A stretch of DNA of 64,000 nt from Thermodesulfobacteriota bacterium (GTDB taxonomy: Bacteria > Desulfobacterota > Desulfobacteria > Desulfobacterales > Desulfosudaceae). Below are positions 52,360 through 60,380 of this stretch, piece by piece (the first letter of the stretch is position 1; the number at the start of each line of letters is the position of its first letter). The stretch is from NCBI GenBank assembly GCA_040753795.1, contig JBFMDX010000005.1, positions 1 through 64,000 of the forward strand. Direction: 5' to 3'. The notes below the pieces were generated by a model. The model saw only the letters and a list, made by a program, of their open reading frames with translations. It had not been told where the DNA came from and did no database searches. The position numbers and the translations under genes are program-made.

Positions 52360-53937
52360 GTGCCCATTATATTTCCTGTTGCCGGCGGCAAGGGCGGCAT
52401 CGGCAAAAGCTTTATTTCCGCCAATCTCGGGTGGCTGCTGGCGAAAGAAAACAAAACCGTGCTTCTGGCGGACCTGGATCTCGGCAGCGCCAACCTTCAT
52501 ACCATGATGGGAATCCAGGATCCGGGCACGGGTCTGAATCACTTCCTCAACAAAACATCGTCTGACCTGATGGAAACCATTATTCCCTGTCAGATTCCGG
52601 GGCTTTCCCTGTTGAGTTCCAAAAAGTGTTCCATGGAGGCCGCCAACCTCCCCTTTCCCCAGATACAAAAGATCATCAACGCCATTACCCGCCTGCCGTT
52701 CGATATCATCTTTCTCGATCTGGGGGCCGGCACCCATTTCAACACCCTGGACTTTTTTCTGACCTCAACGGATGTCATCCTTATCTTCACCCAGGAACCG
52801 ACATCCATCGAAAGCGGCATCCGGTTCATTGAAACGGTCTACTACCGGAAAATCAAGCACCTCTTCAAACAGAACCACATCAACGCCATTATCAAAAACA
52901 CGGATAACCCGTCCGCGCCGTCCCTTTCCAACATCATCAACCTGCTGGCCGGCGGCGCTCAGAACGACAGCCTGGACCTGCGTCAGTGCCTGGAAAAAAT
53001 TTCCTTTAAAATCATCATCAACCAGGCCCGGCATCATAACGGTTATCAGGTCGGTGAAGCCCTGGTCAAGCTCTGCCAGCGTCACTTTTACTCTCGTTTT
53101 GAACTGATCGGCGTCATTGATTACGACGAAAAGGTCCTGGACGCCATTGTCGCCAAGCAACTGTTTGTAAAAAAATTCCCCCGTTCCCGCACGACCTATG
53201 ATCTGGTTAAAACCGCCCATAACCTGGTTTCCGTCCGGAACAAAACCGCGGTTCCGCCGATAAAGTCTTTTTGTGACCGCAACTTTTACGAAATTCTGGA
53301 AATCCATCCCGAAACGCTGTCGGTTGACGTGCGGCAGGCCTATCAGAGCATGAAATCCCTTTACCGGGACATCCCCATGGTCACGGACGCGTTTTTTACC
53401 TCCGAAGAACGCGATAGGATTCTGGAGACCATTGACGCCGCCGGAGAAGTGTTGAGCGATCCCAACAAAAGAACCGAATATGATCGTCTGCTCTCCAAGG
53501 GCCATCCGATCACGGTCAATGGCGGCGACAGGGGGGTGGGAAGCCGTTTGCCGGAACACGATCCCGTTACGGCACCGCCTGAAAAGCCGCCGGAGTCAGC
53601 CCCGCCCCAGCCGCCTAATGTCAATGAATCCGAAGCCATGCAACTGATTGAAAAAATATCCGCCCAGCAGATCATTTCAGGCCTTGACCTGAAAACACTG
53701 CGAAACGCCTGGGGAATCAGCATGGAAAGTATTTTTGAAAAGACCCGGATCGGTGTCGCCACCCTGAAAATCATCGAAGAAGACCAGTTTGACGCCTTAC
53801 CGCCGCTGATCTATCTGAAGGGTTTTTTAAGGGCCTATGCCCAGGCCCTTCGTCTTCCGGCCGGGACGGTAGTGGATGGTTATCTGAAAAGTATTGGACA
53901 AAAAGACCGTAAACGGCCGGATGCCAGCAGAAGATAA
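52360..53937 (+). CDS. ParA/MinD-type ATPase fused to degenerate J domain and RodZ-like HTH
   Basis: The gene encodes 525 residues in three parts. Residues 1-290 are a MinD/FlhG-like P-loop ATPase with deviant Walker A (GGKGGIGKSF), LADLDLGSANLH and FLDLGAGTHFN. Residues about 308-380 have a J-domain outline (FYEILEIHPETLSVDVRQAY, VLSDPNKRTEYDRLL), but the HPD loop is replaced by RDIPMV, so DnaK stimulation is unlikely. After a Pro-rich linker, residues about 437-520 match the RodZ N-terminal helix-turn-helix (LRNAWGISMESIFEKTRIG, YLKGFLRAYAQALRL). It may position a surface or cytoskeletal structure at the membrane. No flagellar genes are adjacent. Confidence 0.85.
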   Translation: MPIIFPVAGGKGGIGKSFISANLGWLLAKENKTVLLADLDLGSANLHTMMGIQDPGTGLNHFLNKTSSDLMETIIPCQIPGLSLLSSKKCSMEAANLPFPQIQKIINAITRLPFDIIFLDLGAGTHFNTLDFFLTSTDVILIFTQEPTSIESGIRFIETVYYRKIKHLFKQNHINAIIKNTDNPSAPSLSNIINLLAGGAQNDSLDLRQCLEKISFKIIINQARHHNGYQVGEALVKLCQRHFYSRFELIGVIDYDEKVLDAIVAKQLFVKKFPRSRTTYDLVKTAHNLVSVRNKTAVPPIKSFCDRNFYEILEIHPETLSVDVRQAYQSMKSLYRDIPMVTDAFFTSEERDRILETIDAAGEVLSDPNKRTEYDRLLSKGHPITVNGGDRGVGSRLPEHDPVTAPPEKPPESAPPQPPNVNESEAMQLIEKISAQQIISGLDLKTLRNAWGISMESIFEKTRIGVATLKIIEEDQFDALPPLIYLKGFLRAYAQALRLPAGTVVDGYLKSIGQKDRKRPDASRR

Positions 53938-53976
53938 CGATCGAAACGGGCCGGGGTGCTGGACCGGACGGAAAGG

Positions 53977-54681
53977 TCAGAAGCGTCCGGGTTCCTGCCG
54001 GTCCTGCTCCGGCATGACGCTATCCAGGTATTTGGGCTTTTTCACCATTTTCCTCAGATTTTCAAGCGTCTTGTAGGGTGTGTCCTCAAAAAACGTTTTA
54101 ATCAGCCACAGGGGGATGCTGCCGCCGGCATCGGCGCAGATCGTATAAACCACCTGCGTTTTTTCTCCGTCGATCGCGGCCAGCGTCCATTGGCCTCTCA
54201 TGAATGGGAGGCGGATCATGTCACGGGTATCGGCCCGGTCGTCAATGGATCGGGCACCGGAAACATCATCGATCCCAAAAGCAACAACGATCTGCTTTCG
54301 TGAATTATCCGCCATTTTCCTGGAGCTGAAGACGGCATAGCGGTCTTGAAACGGCCAGGGGAAGTCGGCGATGTTCATTATAATTTTTCTGCCATCGGGC
54401 AGGTCATCGATCACGCCGGCCGACAGGCAGAAGGGAAACCATTCGACCGCGGCCGGGATGTCATCCAGCACGGCCGATACGCAGGAAATCCCGGCATCAA
54501 GGAGAATCTCCGCCCTGTATTCCCTCAAGGTGGAGTCAGGCACCGGCCTGGCATATACCCTGATATCGTGCTTCTCCAGAAGCAGATCCCACGGCCCGTC
54601 ATCGGCTGATGTTGCCATCGCCAGGCAGCAAAGCCCCAGAAAAAAAATAAAGCAAATGAGCCTTGGTTTCATTAAGCCCAC
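53977..54681 (-). CDS. START-domain lipid-binding protein, periplasmic
   Basis: The gene encodes 234 residues starting at a GTG at 54681 that follows AAGGGG by six bases; an ATG at 54672 is an alternative. A signal peptide covers about the first 26 residues, so the protein is exported. The mature part has START-like features (WDLLLEKHDIRVYARPV, YRAEILLDAGISCVSAVL, DFPWPFQDRYAVFSSR, WTLAAIDGEKTQVVYTI, PLWLIKTFFEDTPYKTLENLRK). It should bind a lipid in a hydrophobic cavity. It is convergent with the ParA-like gene. Confidence 0.82.
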   Translation of the reverse strand: MGLMKPRLICFIFFLGLCCLAMATSADDGPWDLLLEKHDIRVYARPVPDSTLREYRAEILLDAGISCVSAVLDDIPAAVEWFPFCLSAGVIDDLPDGRKIIMNIADFPWPFQDRYAVFSSRKMADNSRKQIVVAFGIDDVSGARSIDDRADTRDMIRLPFMRGQWTLAAIDGEKTQVVYTICADAGGSIPLWLIKTFFEDTPYKTLENLRKMVKKPKYLDSVMPEQDRQEPGRF

Positions 54682-54960
54682 ATCATGCCCCTTGCCGGAT
54701 AATCAAACATAACCCGGGCTTGTAGCACTATTCGAATTCACCTGTCAAAACATTTCCTGGATCGGCGTCTTGCGCCCGAATCGCCGGCCAGCCGGTCATG
54801 CGCCGAATTGCCCTTTGGGAGATCCGGGTGAATCGTGCTATGCGCCGTTATCCTATTGACGAGACGGAATCATGTGAATATAATAGAAAAATAAAAATTC
54901 TGGTGAGTTCCGACACGGAAACAGCAAAAAAACAAACTATCTACCGGCAGGAGTCCGATA
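54682..54960. other. Intergenic region with the small membrane protein promoter
   Basis: These 279 bases separate the divergent START-domain gene and the small membrane protein gene. No coding sequence was found. The right part carries a near-consensus promoter at 54856-54884 and the ribosome site CAGGAG before 54961. The left part shows nothing recognisable. Confidence 0.5.
54856..54884 (+). promoter_or_regulatory. Near-consensus sigma-70 promoter of the small membrane protein gene
   Basis: TTGACG (54856-54861) and a perfect TATAAT (54879-54884) are 17 bases apart, making it one of the best promoters in the window. The leader to the start codon at 54961 is about 70 bases. Confidence 0.75.
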
Positions 54961-55266
54961 ATGCGCTACGTTATAAAAAAGCTGATTGTTCTTGTCTGTT
55001 TGCTGACCTTCATGATGACTATTTTTTATACCGGTGCGGTCGCTGAAGCGGTTCAGCAGCAGATGATGAATCCCACACCGGCCGATACCTTTATCGACGC
55101 GCTTTTCTACCGCCCCATCGGCCTGGCGCTTATTCCCCTTGGTGCCGCCCTGTTTGTCATTTCATTGCCGTTTTCCGCCATCGGGGGAAACGTTCCGTCG
55201 GCGTTTCATAACCTGGTTGTGGCTCCGGCGGAATACACCTTCTGCCGGCCGCTTGGCGAAATTTAG
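54961..55266 (+). CDS. Small two-TM membrane protein, unknown
   Basis: The gene encodes 101 residues with CAGGAG seven bases before the ATG. A first hydrophobic segment (residues 5-28) could be a signal peptide or anchor; a second (LALIPLGAALFVISLPFSAIGG) is a clear membrane helix. The conserved-looking motif DALFYRPIGLALIPLG and the C-terminal FCRPLGEI are typical of small bacterial membrane proteins of unknown role. The strong promoter implies high expression. It is convergent with the ABC exporter gene. Confidence 0.75.
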   Translation: MRYVIKKLIVLVCLLTFMMTIFYTGAVAEAVQQQMMNPTPADTFIDALFYRPIGLALIPLGAALFVISLPFSAIGGNVPSAFHNLVVAPAEYTFCRPLGEI

Positions 55267-55294
55267 ACCGCTTTTACAAATCAAACAAAAAAGG

Positions 55295-57073
55295 TCAGTT
55301 AGCATCCTGGGCATCGGGATTTCCGGACTCTTGCGGCGCCTGAAGACGATACCACTCCCGGTAATTCCCGGCGATCCGCATCAGCGTCTGGTGATCCCCC
55401 TGCTCCAGCACCCGGCCCTGCTCCATAACAATAATTCTATCGGCGTGGCGAATCGAAGCCAGACGATGGGATACCAGAATGGTGGTTTTCCTCTGCTGTT
55501 TACGTTCAGCGGCGATTTGCCGCAAGATGCGCTTTTCCGTCGGCGCATCCACCCAGGAAAGGGCTTCATCCATCATTAATATGTCCGCCTTTCTGATCAG
55601 TGCCCGGGCCAGGGCAACGCGCTGCTTTTCCCCGCCGGACATTTTTCCACCCCGTTCCCCGATAAGCGTGCGGTAGGCTTCCGGGAGCCGGGAAATGAAA
55701 TCATGGGCGCCCGCCAGAACCCCGGCTTCAACTATCCTGCCCTCCCCGGCCGCAGGATAACCATAGGCAATGGCCTCGGCCGGGGTGGCCTGGAATATTC
55801 CCGGATCCTGAGGGACGCATCCGAACAAAGTCTTAAGCGCCGTCAGATCCAGATGTCTCAAATCGTGTCCATCCATCAAAACAGCGCCCCGGGTCGGGTC
55901 ATGAAGCCGGATGAGAAGTTTCAGCAGGGTTGATTTGCCGCATCCGCTGGGGCCGGCAATGGCAACGGTCTCTCCTTTGGCGATGGTCAGGCAGATATCG
56001 TTCAATACCGGGGTTTCCGTATCGGGATATCGGAAACAGACTTGCCGAAGTTCAATTTGGCGTTCCAGTGAAGAGAGGATCAGGCCATCCGGCGGGGACG
56101 CGACCGCCGCCTTGCTGTTCAAAAAACCGAATATTTCATTGGCGCTGACAAGCCCCGTCAGCATCGAAAGATACCACGAGCCGAGATTTGATATGCTGCC
56201 ATAAAGGTAATAAGCGGAAGCGATAAAAATGGTCAGACCGCCGACGCTTAACTTGCCCGATGCCACCTGATGCGTCCCCAGGATGACCAGCACGACAACG
56301 CCCGCGACCTTGATCAACTGGGTTACCGGCGACAGCAGAGACATGAACTTATAGGTGTCAAGGGATACGGCCCTCAATTTTTCGTTCATCTTTTTGAATC
56401 GTTCTTTTTCCCTTTCCCCGGCGGCGAACATGGAGATAATTTCCAGATGAGACAGGGTCTGTTCCGCCATGGTATACAATTCCGACCGGACCCGGTTGGA
56501 TTGCCCGGCATTACGGGCGACCATTTTTCTGAAATATCGAAAGAATATCAGGCAGGGGACCAGCAGCAGCAGAACCAGACCGGCCAGAGGTGCGTGCACG
56601 GAAAAGAGGACGATAATCAACGCCGGTATCCTGACCGCTTCTGTCACCAGACTCCCGGAGGTAGACGTAATCATCTGCAGCATGACCTGGGAATGATAAA
56701 ACAGGATCGTCATCAAATCACCGACGGTAAACCGGTTCTGGATGGCGTCGGAAAGCTCGTGGATCTTGGCGTAAATCAGATTCTGAACGCGGTTGCTCAT
56801 TCCGACTTCGATATAATGAAACAACCAGCCGCTGGCATAAACAACAGCGGATCGCACCATGAGCAGCCCCGCGGCCGCAAAAGCATACCATTGCAGTTCC
56901 GGCAGGTGATCGGCGGCAAAACCGCTGTTGATGATTTTCTTAAACAAAAACAGAAAGCCCAGATCAGCCGGCACGCTGACCAGATTAAGCATGCAGGTCA
57001 GCGCCAGCAGGCCGGCATAAGGACGGCCGAATCTCATGGTGGCGATGAAAGTTTTCACCATACTGGCGTTCAT
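55295..57073 (-). CDS. ABC exporter (TMD-NBD fusion), putative peptide exporter
   Basis: The gene encodes 592 residues. Six membrane helices occupy about 20-310, followed by one nucleotide-binding domain with Walker A (GPSGCGKSTL), Q-loop (VPQDPGIF), signature (MSGGEKQR), Walker B (ILMMDEALS) and the H-loop (LVSHRLAS). It would work as a homodimer in the inner membrane. There is no N-terminal C39 peptidase domain, so it cannot itself remove a leader. GGGAGG precedes the ATG. Its start overlaps the nucleotidyltransferase stop by ATGA, tying it to the radical SAM peptide cluster, whose product it likely exports. Confidence 0.88.
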   Translation of the reverse strand: MNASMVKTFIATMRFGRPYAGLLALTCMLNLVSVPADLGFLFLFKKIINSGFAADHLPELQWYAFAAAGLLMVRSAVVYASGWLFHYIEVGMSNRVQNLIYAKIHELSDAIQNRFTVGDLMTILFYHSQVMLQMITSTSGSLVTEAVRIPALIIVLFSVHAPLAGLVLLLLVPCLIFFRYFRKMVARNAGQSNRVRSELYTMAEQTLSHLEIISMFAAGEREKERFKKMNEKLRAVSLDTYKFMSLLSPVTQLIKVAGVVVLVILGTHQVASGKLSVGGLTIFIASAYYLYGSISNLGSWYLSMLTGLVSANEIFGFLNSKAAVASPPDGLILSSLERQIELRQVCFRYPDTETPVLNDICLTIAKGETVAIAGPSGCGKSTLLKLLIRLHDPTRGAVLMDGHDLRHLDLTALKTLFGCVPQDPGIFQATPAEAIAYGYPAAGEGRIVEAGVLAGAHDFISRLPEAYRTLIGERGGKMSGGEKQRVALARALIRKADILMMDEALSWVDAPTEKRILRQIAAERKQQRKTTILVSHRLASIRHADRIIVMEQGRVLEQGDHQTLMRIAGNYREWYRLQAPQESGNPDAQDAN

Positions 57074-58254
57074 CTCTGCCGGCCTCCCGGAACCATGGAT
57101 GCCAGCCCCTGAAAAAGTTTTATCGCCAACCGCATGTGGCGGTTAGGATAATACAGCCAGTAGCACCCCATCGGTTTGCCGGGATACAGTTGTTTCATCA
57201 CCTGCCGGGAAGGGAAGAAGGTGTCCCGCAGGTAAGCCATCAGGTCGCGGGGAGACTTCATCATCAACAGATAATACAATTCACCTTCATTCGGCAGGCG
57301 CAGTCCGGCTCTTGAGACAAACCGGGAAAAAGCCGCGGCCCGGCGGGAAATTTCCAGCTCGCCAATCGGGTCCGGATTCAACCGCCGGGGCCATGATTCA
57401 GCGCATTTAAAAAGCAAAAAAAGCGGCAGGGACGCGCCGGCTTCTCCGGCATCGGCCGCCAGTCGGCGGGGAGAAGACGACAACTCCGGAAACCGGTCGA
57501 AAAGTAGAAACATATCAACGATCCAGATATCTTTTGAAAAACCGTGTTTCATGGCGTTGGCGGCCAGGCACAGCAGGGCGTCGAAGGGAGAAGGCATGAC
57601 CAGGTGACTATAACCCGGAAAGGCGGCGGCCCGGGACAGCAACGTCCCGGTGTTCAACGCCAGCGCTTTCCGGCGGGCGGGGATCCGGTCCGAATGCGTT
57701 ATATCGCCATGCAGGTCGATAACCATCGGTCCCCGATGCCATGTCAGGGGATAATCCGGCCGCCGGGAAAAACCTATTTGATTTAAAACGGGAATCAATG
57801 CCTGCCAGTGTATTTCCGGCACCAGCAAATCAATGTCATCCATGGGACGGAGCCCCATGCCTCCGTAAACCATTGCCGATATGGCCGCGCCCTTCCAGAC
57901 CAGGCAGGGAATACCGGTTTGCTGGAGAGCATCGTCCAGTTCCCGCAGTGTTTTTTGGATCTGCAAATTCCGAAGCAAGGTGCTGAGATAGCTTTCCCGT
58001 AATAAAGACGACAGCGGTTTCCGCGATACGGGGGGGAGGCCGTCATCGGTTACGGCTTCCGTCATGAGGCGCAGGTCCGGGTGCCGCGGGTCCAGTTTCA
58101 GCAGTCGCCGCCATAGCAGCGGCGCCAGTCCATGACGGCAGGCGTAATGGACAAGTTCGTCCGTCAGGGGCATTGTTCCCGGCGGCTCGTCGGTATTATC
58201 CGAATCGAGCAATGCCGTCAGGCACAGCCATCGCAGGTATCGAATTTTGTCCAT
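57070..58254 (-). CDS. Nucleotidyltransferase-family protein (NTP_transf_5-like)
   Basis: The gene encodes 394 residues from the ATG at 58254; the frame is open upstream but overlaps the radical SAM gene, and GGAAGAG lies five bases before this ATG. The polymerase-beta-type active site is visible: VWKGAAISAMVYGGMGLRPMDDIDLLV as two linked motifs with Asp-x-Asp, and a third Asp in VIDLHGDI. The rest is helical. Proteins of this kind recur in peptide-modification loci with PqqD and HprK-like genes, but no reaction is established. It starts two bases after the radical SAM stop. Confidence 0.78.
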   Translation of the reverse strand: MDKIRYLRWLCLTALLDSDNTDEPPGTMPLTDELVHYACRHGLAPLLWRRLLKLDPRHPDLRLMTEAVTDDGLPPVSRKPLSSLLRESYLSTLLRNLQIQKTLRELDDALQQTGIPCLVWKGAAISAMVYGGMGLRPMDDIDLLVPEIHWQALIPVLNQIGFSRRPDYPLTWHRGPMVIDLHGDITHSDRIPARRKALALNTGTLLSRAAAFPGYSHLVMPSPFDALLCLAANAMKHGFSKDIWIVDMFLLFDRFPELSSSPRRLAADAGEAGASLPLFLLFKCAESWPRRLNPDPIGELEISRRAAAFSRFVSRAGLRLPNEGELYYLLMMKSPRDLMAYLRDTFFPSRQVMKQLYPGKPMGCYWLYYPNRHMRLAIKLFQGLASMVPGGRQR

Positions 58255-58256
58255 TC

Positions 58257-59360
58257 TTACTCTTCCAGAGGCAGAGCCCCGCCCATTGCCAGGTACCGTC
58301 TCAGGCAGGCGTCCGGGGCGGGATGGTTCACCTGACCAGTCATGCTGTAGGCAAGGCCGGCACAGTTGCCGGTACAATAAGGGATGTAAAGGCAGTCCGA
58401 ACAGAACGGGAAAGAAGACAGTGGCATGTTATTCCGGCTCCTCAGTTCATTGAGCAGCGGGCTGTGGCGCCAGACATCCGGCAGCGCATCGTGATTGATG
58501 CGTCCCAGTTCCATATGGGCCAGCATGGTGCAGGGAACGATCATCCCGTCGGACCGCACCGCTATCTTATTATGATAGCAACCGCATCCGGTTAATCTTC
58601 CCCGGCCGGGCATGGGCGGCCGGTTATCCGCCCGGGCCTTTTCCATTTCGTTCCAGTATGTGGCTTCGGCCAGCGGACCCGCTGAAGAGGTTATCCGGTC
58701 ACTATACTGATTCTTCAGTCGCCACAATGTCCGCATGGCCTTGCCGCGTTCGTCAACGGTCAGCAGGATATCATCGGCGTTGAGCCGGCATGTCCCCAGA
58801 TAGGCCGCTGAGTTAACGCTGAAACCGGTCAGGTTCAGATCATTGAGGAGAAACGAGGCCATGTCCTCCAGCACATCAACGTTCAATTTCTGGACCGTTA
58901 CCCGGGTAGTGACAGTAACGCCATGCCGCTGCAATATGCGGATTCCCCTGACGGCCTCGACAAAGCTGCCCTGCCCCCGGCAGCTGTCGTGTATGGCTGG
59001 CCCGTTGCCATCCAGAGACACCTGAATGCCGTCACAGCGCCCGGTACCGGCAATCAAGGCGGCCAGCGTGTCGTCGATCAGCGTGCCGTTGGTGAGAATG
59101 GAAAACCGCATCCGGCAGCGGACAACCCTTTGGATCAGGTCGGCAAAATCGTCCCTGAGAAACGGTTCACCCCCCTGGAAGGTGACATGCAGGACCGACA
59201 GGCGGCCGAGTTCCTCGAAAAAATTCAGCCATTCCGTTGTTTCAAGATCCGAATATACCACCGCGTCATTGCCGAAATAATAACAATAACGGCAGGACAG
59301 ATTGCAGCGGGAGGTGATTTCAGCATCAACACTCACCGGTGCGCGCAGGCGGGGTGTCAT
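58257..59360 (-). CDS. SPASM-domain radical SAM peptide-modifying enzyme 1
   Basis: The gene encodes 367 residues from the ATG at 59360, with GAGGA seven bases upstream, 10 bases after the peptidase stop. The 4Fe-4S cluster that binds SAM uses Cys19, Cys23 and Cys26 (SRCNLSCRYC). HVTFQGGEPFLRDD and IQVSLDGNG are core strands. The SPASM region carries many Cys residues (GCGCYHNKIAV, VPCTML, FCSDCLYIPYCTGNCAGL, DACLRR) for auxiliary clusters. Enzymes of this type make thioether or carbon cross-links, or epimerise residues, in ribosomal peptides. The probable substrate is the Cys-repeat peptide encoded at 60108-60380. Confidence 0.88.
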   Translation of the reverse strand: MTPRLRAPVSVDAEITSRCNLSCRYCYYFGNDAVVYSDLETTEWLNFFEELGRLSVLHVTFQGGEPFLRDDFADLIQRVVRCRMRFSILTNGTLIDDTLAALIAGTGRCDGIQVSLDGNGPAIHDSCRGQGSFVEAVRGIRILQRHGVTVTTRVTVQKLNVDVLEDMASFLLNDLNLTGFSVNSAAYLGTCRLNADDILLTVDERGKAMRTLWRLKNQYSDRITSSAGPLAEATYWNEMEKARADNRPPMPGRGRLTGCGCYHNKIAVRSDGMIVPCTMLAHMELGRINHDALPDVWRHSPLLNELRSRNNMPLSSFPFCSDCLYIPYCTGNCAGLAYSMTGQVNHPAPDACLRRYLAMGGALPLEE

Positions 59361-59370
59361 GGGGCCATCC

Positions 59371-60108
59371 TCACGCGGCGTGGATCCGGCAGAGGCGACT
59401 ATCGATCGGACAGGCTGTCGACTCATCTTCCCGGTTGGCGCCGGCTGTCAGCCCGGGATAACGACGGCGGAAGTGATCAATCAGGATTTCCGGAGATAAA
59501 ATCAGACTGAAAACGGATATGCCGCCAGCATGGACGATTTTGCCGTTTACCAGACGAATTTCCGCGATCGGTTTCTCGGACAAAACCAGCCAGGCCTTGC
59601 GGGAATCTGGTTTGGCGTTAAAAACATAGCAACGGGATCGCGCCAGCAGTAACCGCCCGATTCTGTCAACCGGGAAAACGGCTCTGGTTAAAGCCATCAG
59701 AACTGCTTTGATAAAACGCCGCAGGTCCATGATATTCAGGTTCAGGCGGGATAAAACCGCCTGCAGGCCAGAGCGACCAACGATGCGCATCTCCTCCTTA
59801 CGGCCGGCCCGTTGACTGGCGCAGACCCTGCCCCGATAGTTGGCGGGTGTCAAATAAAACGCGTCCGGCCGGACGGCATTGTCCCCTTTTAAGAGGCCGT
59901 AACAAACGCCTCCCTGATAACGCCAGCCGATAAGACGATGAACGACGGTACACGGCGGATTGTCCGACTCCAGAAGAACCACATCGCCGATACCCAGAGA
60001 CTCGAACGGTGCTGGTCTTACCCGGATAAAATCCCCGGCTTTCAAAAAGGGGGACATGCTGGTCCCGGCAACAATCCAGGTCATATCTTTGGGGTCCGGA
60101 TAGGTCAT
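59371..60108 (-). CDS. S24/S26-like Ser-Lys peptidase, candidate leader peptidase
   Basis: The gene encodes 245 residues. The ATG at 60108 shares one base with the precursor stop (TGATG), so translation is coupled. The Ser-Lys dyad is Ser17 in AGTSMSPFLKAGD and Lys74 in LLKGDNAVRPD, with VVHRLIG between, as in LexA/signal-peptidase folds. Residues about 105-245 are an extra domain with a helical, basic part (RFIKAVLMALTRAVFP) and a C-terminal alpha/beta stretch with no known match. No N-terminal anchor is seen. It may remove the leader of the adjacent peptide (inference). Confidence 0.8.
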   Translation of the reverse strand: MTYPDPKDMTWIVAGTSMSPFLKAGDFIRVRPAPFESLGIGDVVLLESDNPPCTVVHRLIGWRYQGGVCYGLLKGDNAVRPDAFYLTPANYRGRVCASQRAGRKEEMRIVGRSGLQAVLSRLNLNIMDLRRFIKAVLMALTRAVFPVDRIGRLLLARSRCYVFNAKPDSRKAWLVLSEKPIAEIRLVNGKIVHAGGISVFSLILSPEILIDHFRRRYPGLTAGANREDESTACPIDSRLCRIHAA

Positions 60109-60380
60109 CAAGCGCGCGCCCCGCTGCCAGGACCGCAGGGCGAATTCCCGTTTCCCGGGCCGACTGTGGCACTATTGCCGGCCGAACAGGCATTGGGATC
60201 AGTCGGGGTACCTGAAGCCGAACTCCCGGTACTGCATGATCCGGAGCCTCCGCCGGCATTGTTGCCCAGCGGACTGCAATAGCTGACGCCCAGGGCCTGC
60301 TGATAAGCCGTCTGGATATGAATCAATTGCGGGGATTCATATTCCCGCGGCCAGTCCATCTGTCCTTTTTTGATTGTCAT
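60108..60380 (-). CDS. Candidate RiPP precursor peptide with four Cys-Gly-Ala repeats
   Basis: The gene encodes 90 residues. Its strong site GGAGG, six bases before the ATG, lies inside the end of the HprK-like gene (44-base overlap). Residues 1-34 form a polar leader (DWPREYESPQL is the likely recognition part). The rest is Gly/Ser/Asn/Pro-rich and built from four units that each start with Cys: C35SPLGNNA, C49STGSSA, C65SAGNSA, C82GPGSGA, spaced 14, 16 and 17 residues. This matches Cys-rich small proteins encoded beside radical SAM genes in deltaproteobacteria. The Cys residues are the expected modification sites. It has no signal peptide. The mature product is unknown. Confidence 0.8.
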   Translation of the reverse strand: MTIKKGQMDWPREYESPQLIHIQTAYQQALGVSYCSPLGNNAGGGSGSCSTGSSASGTPTDPNACSAGNSATVGPGNGNSPCGPGSGARA

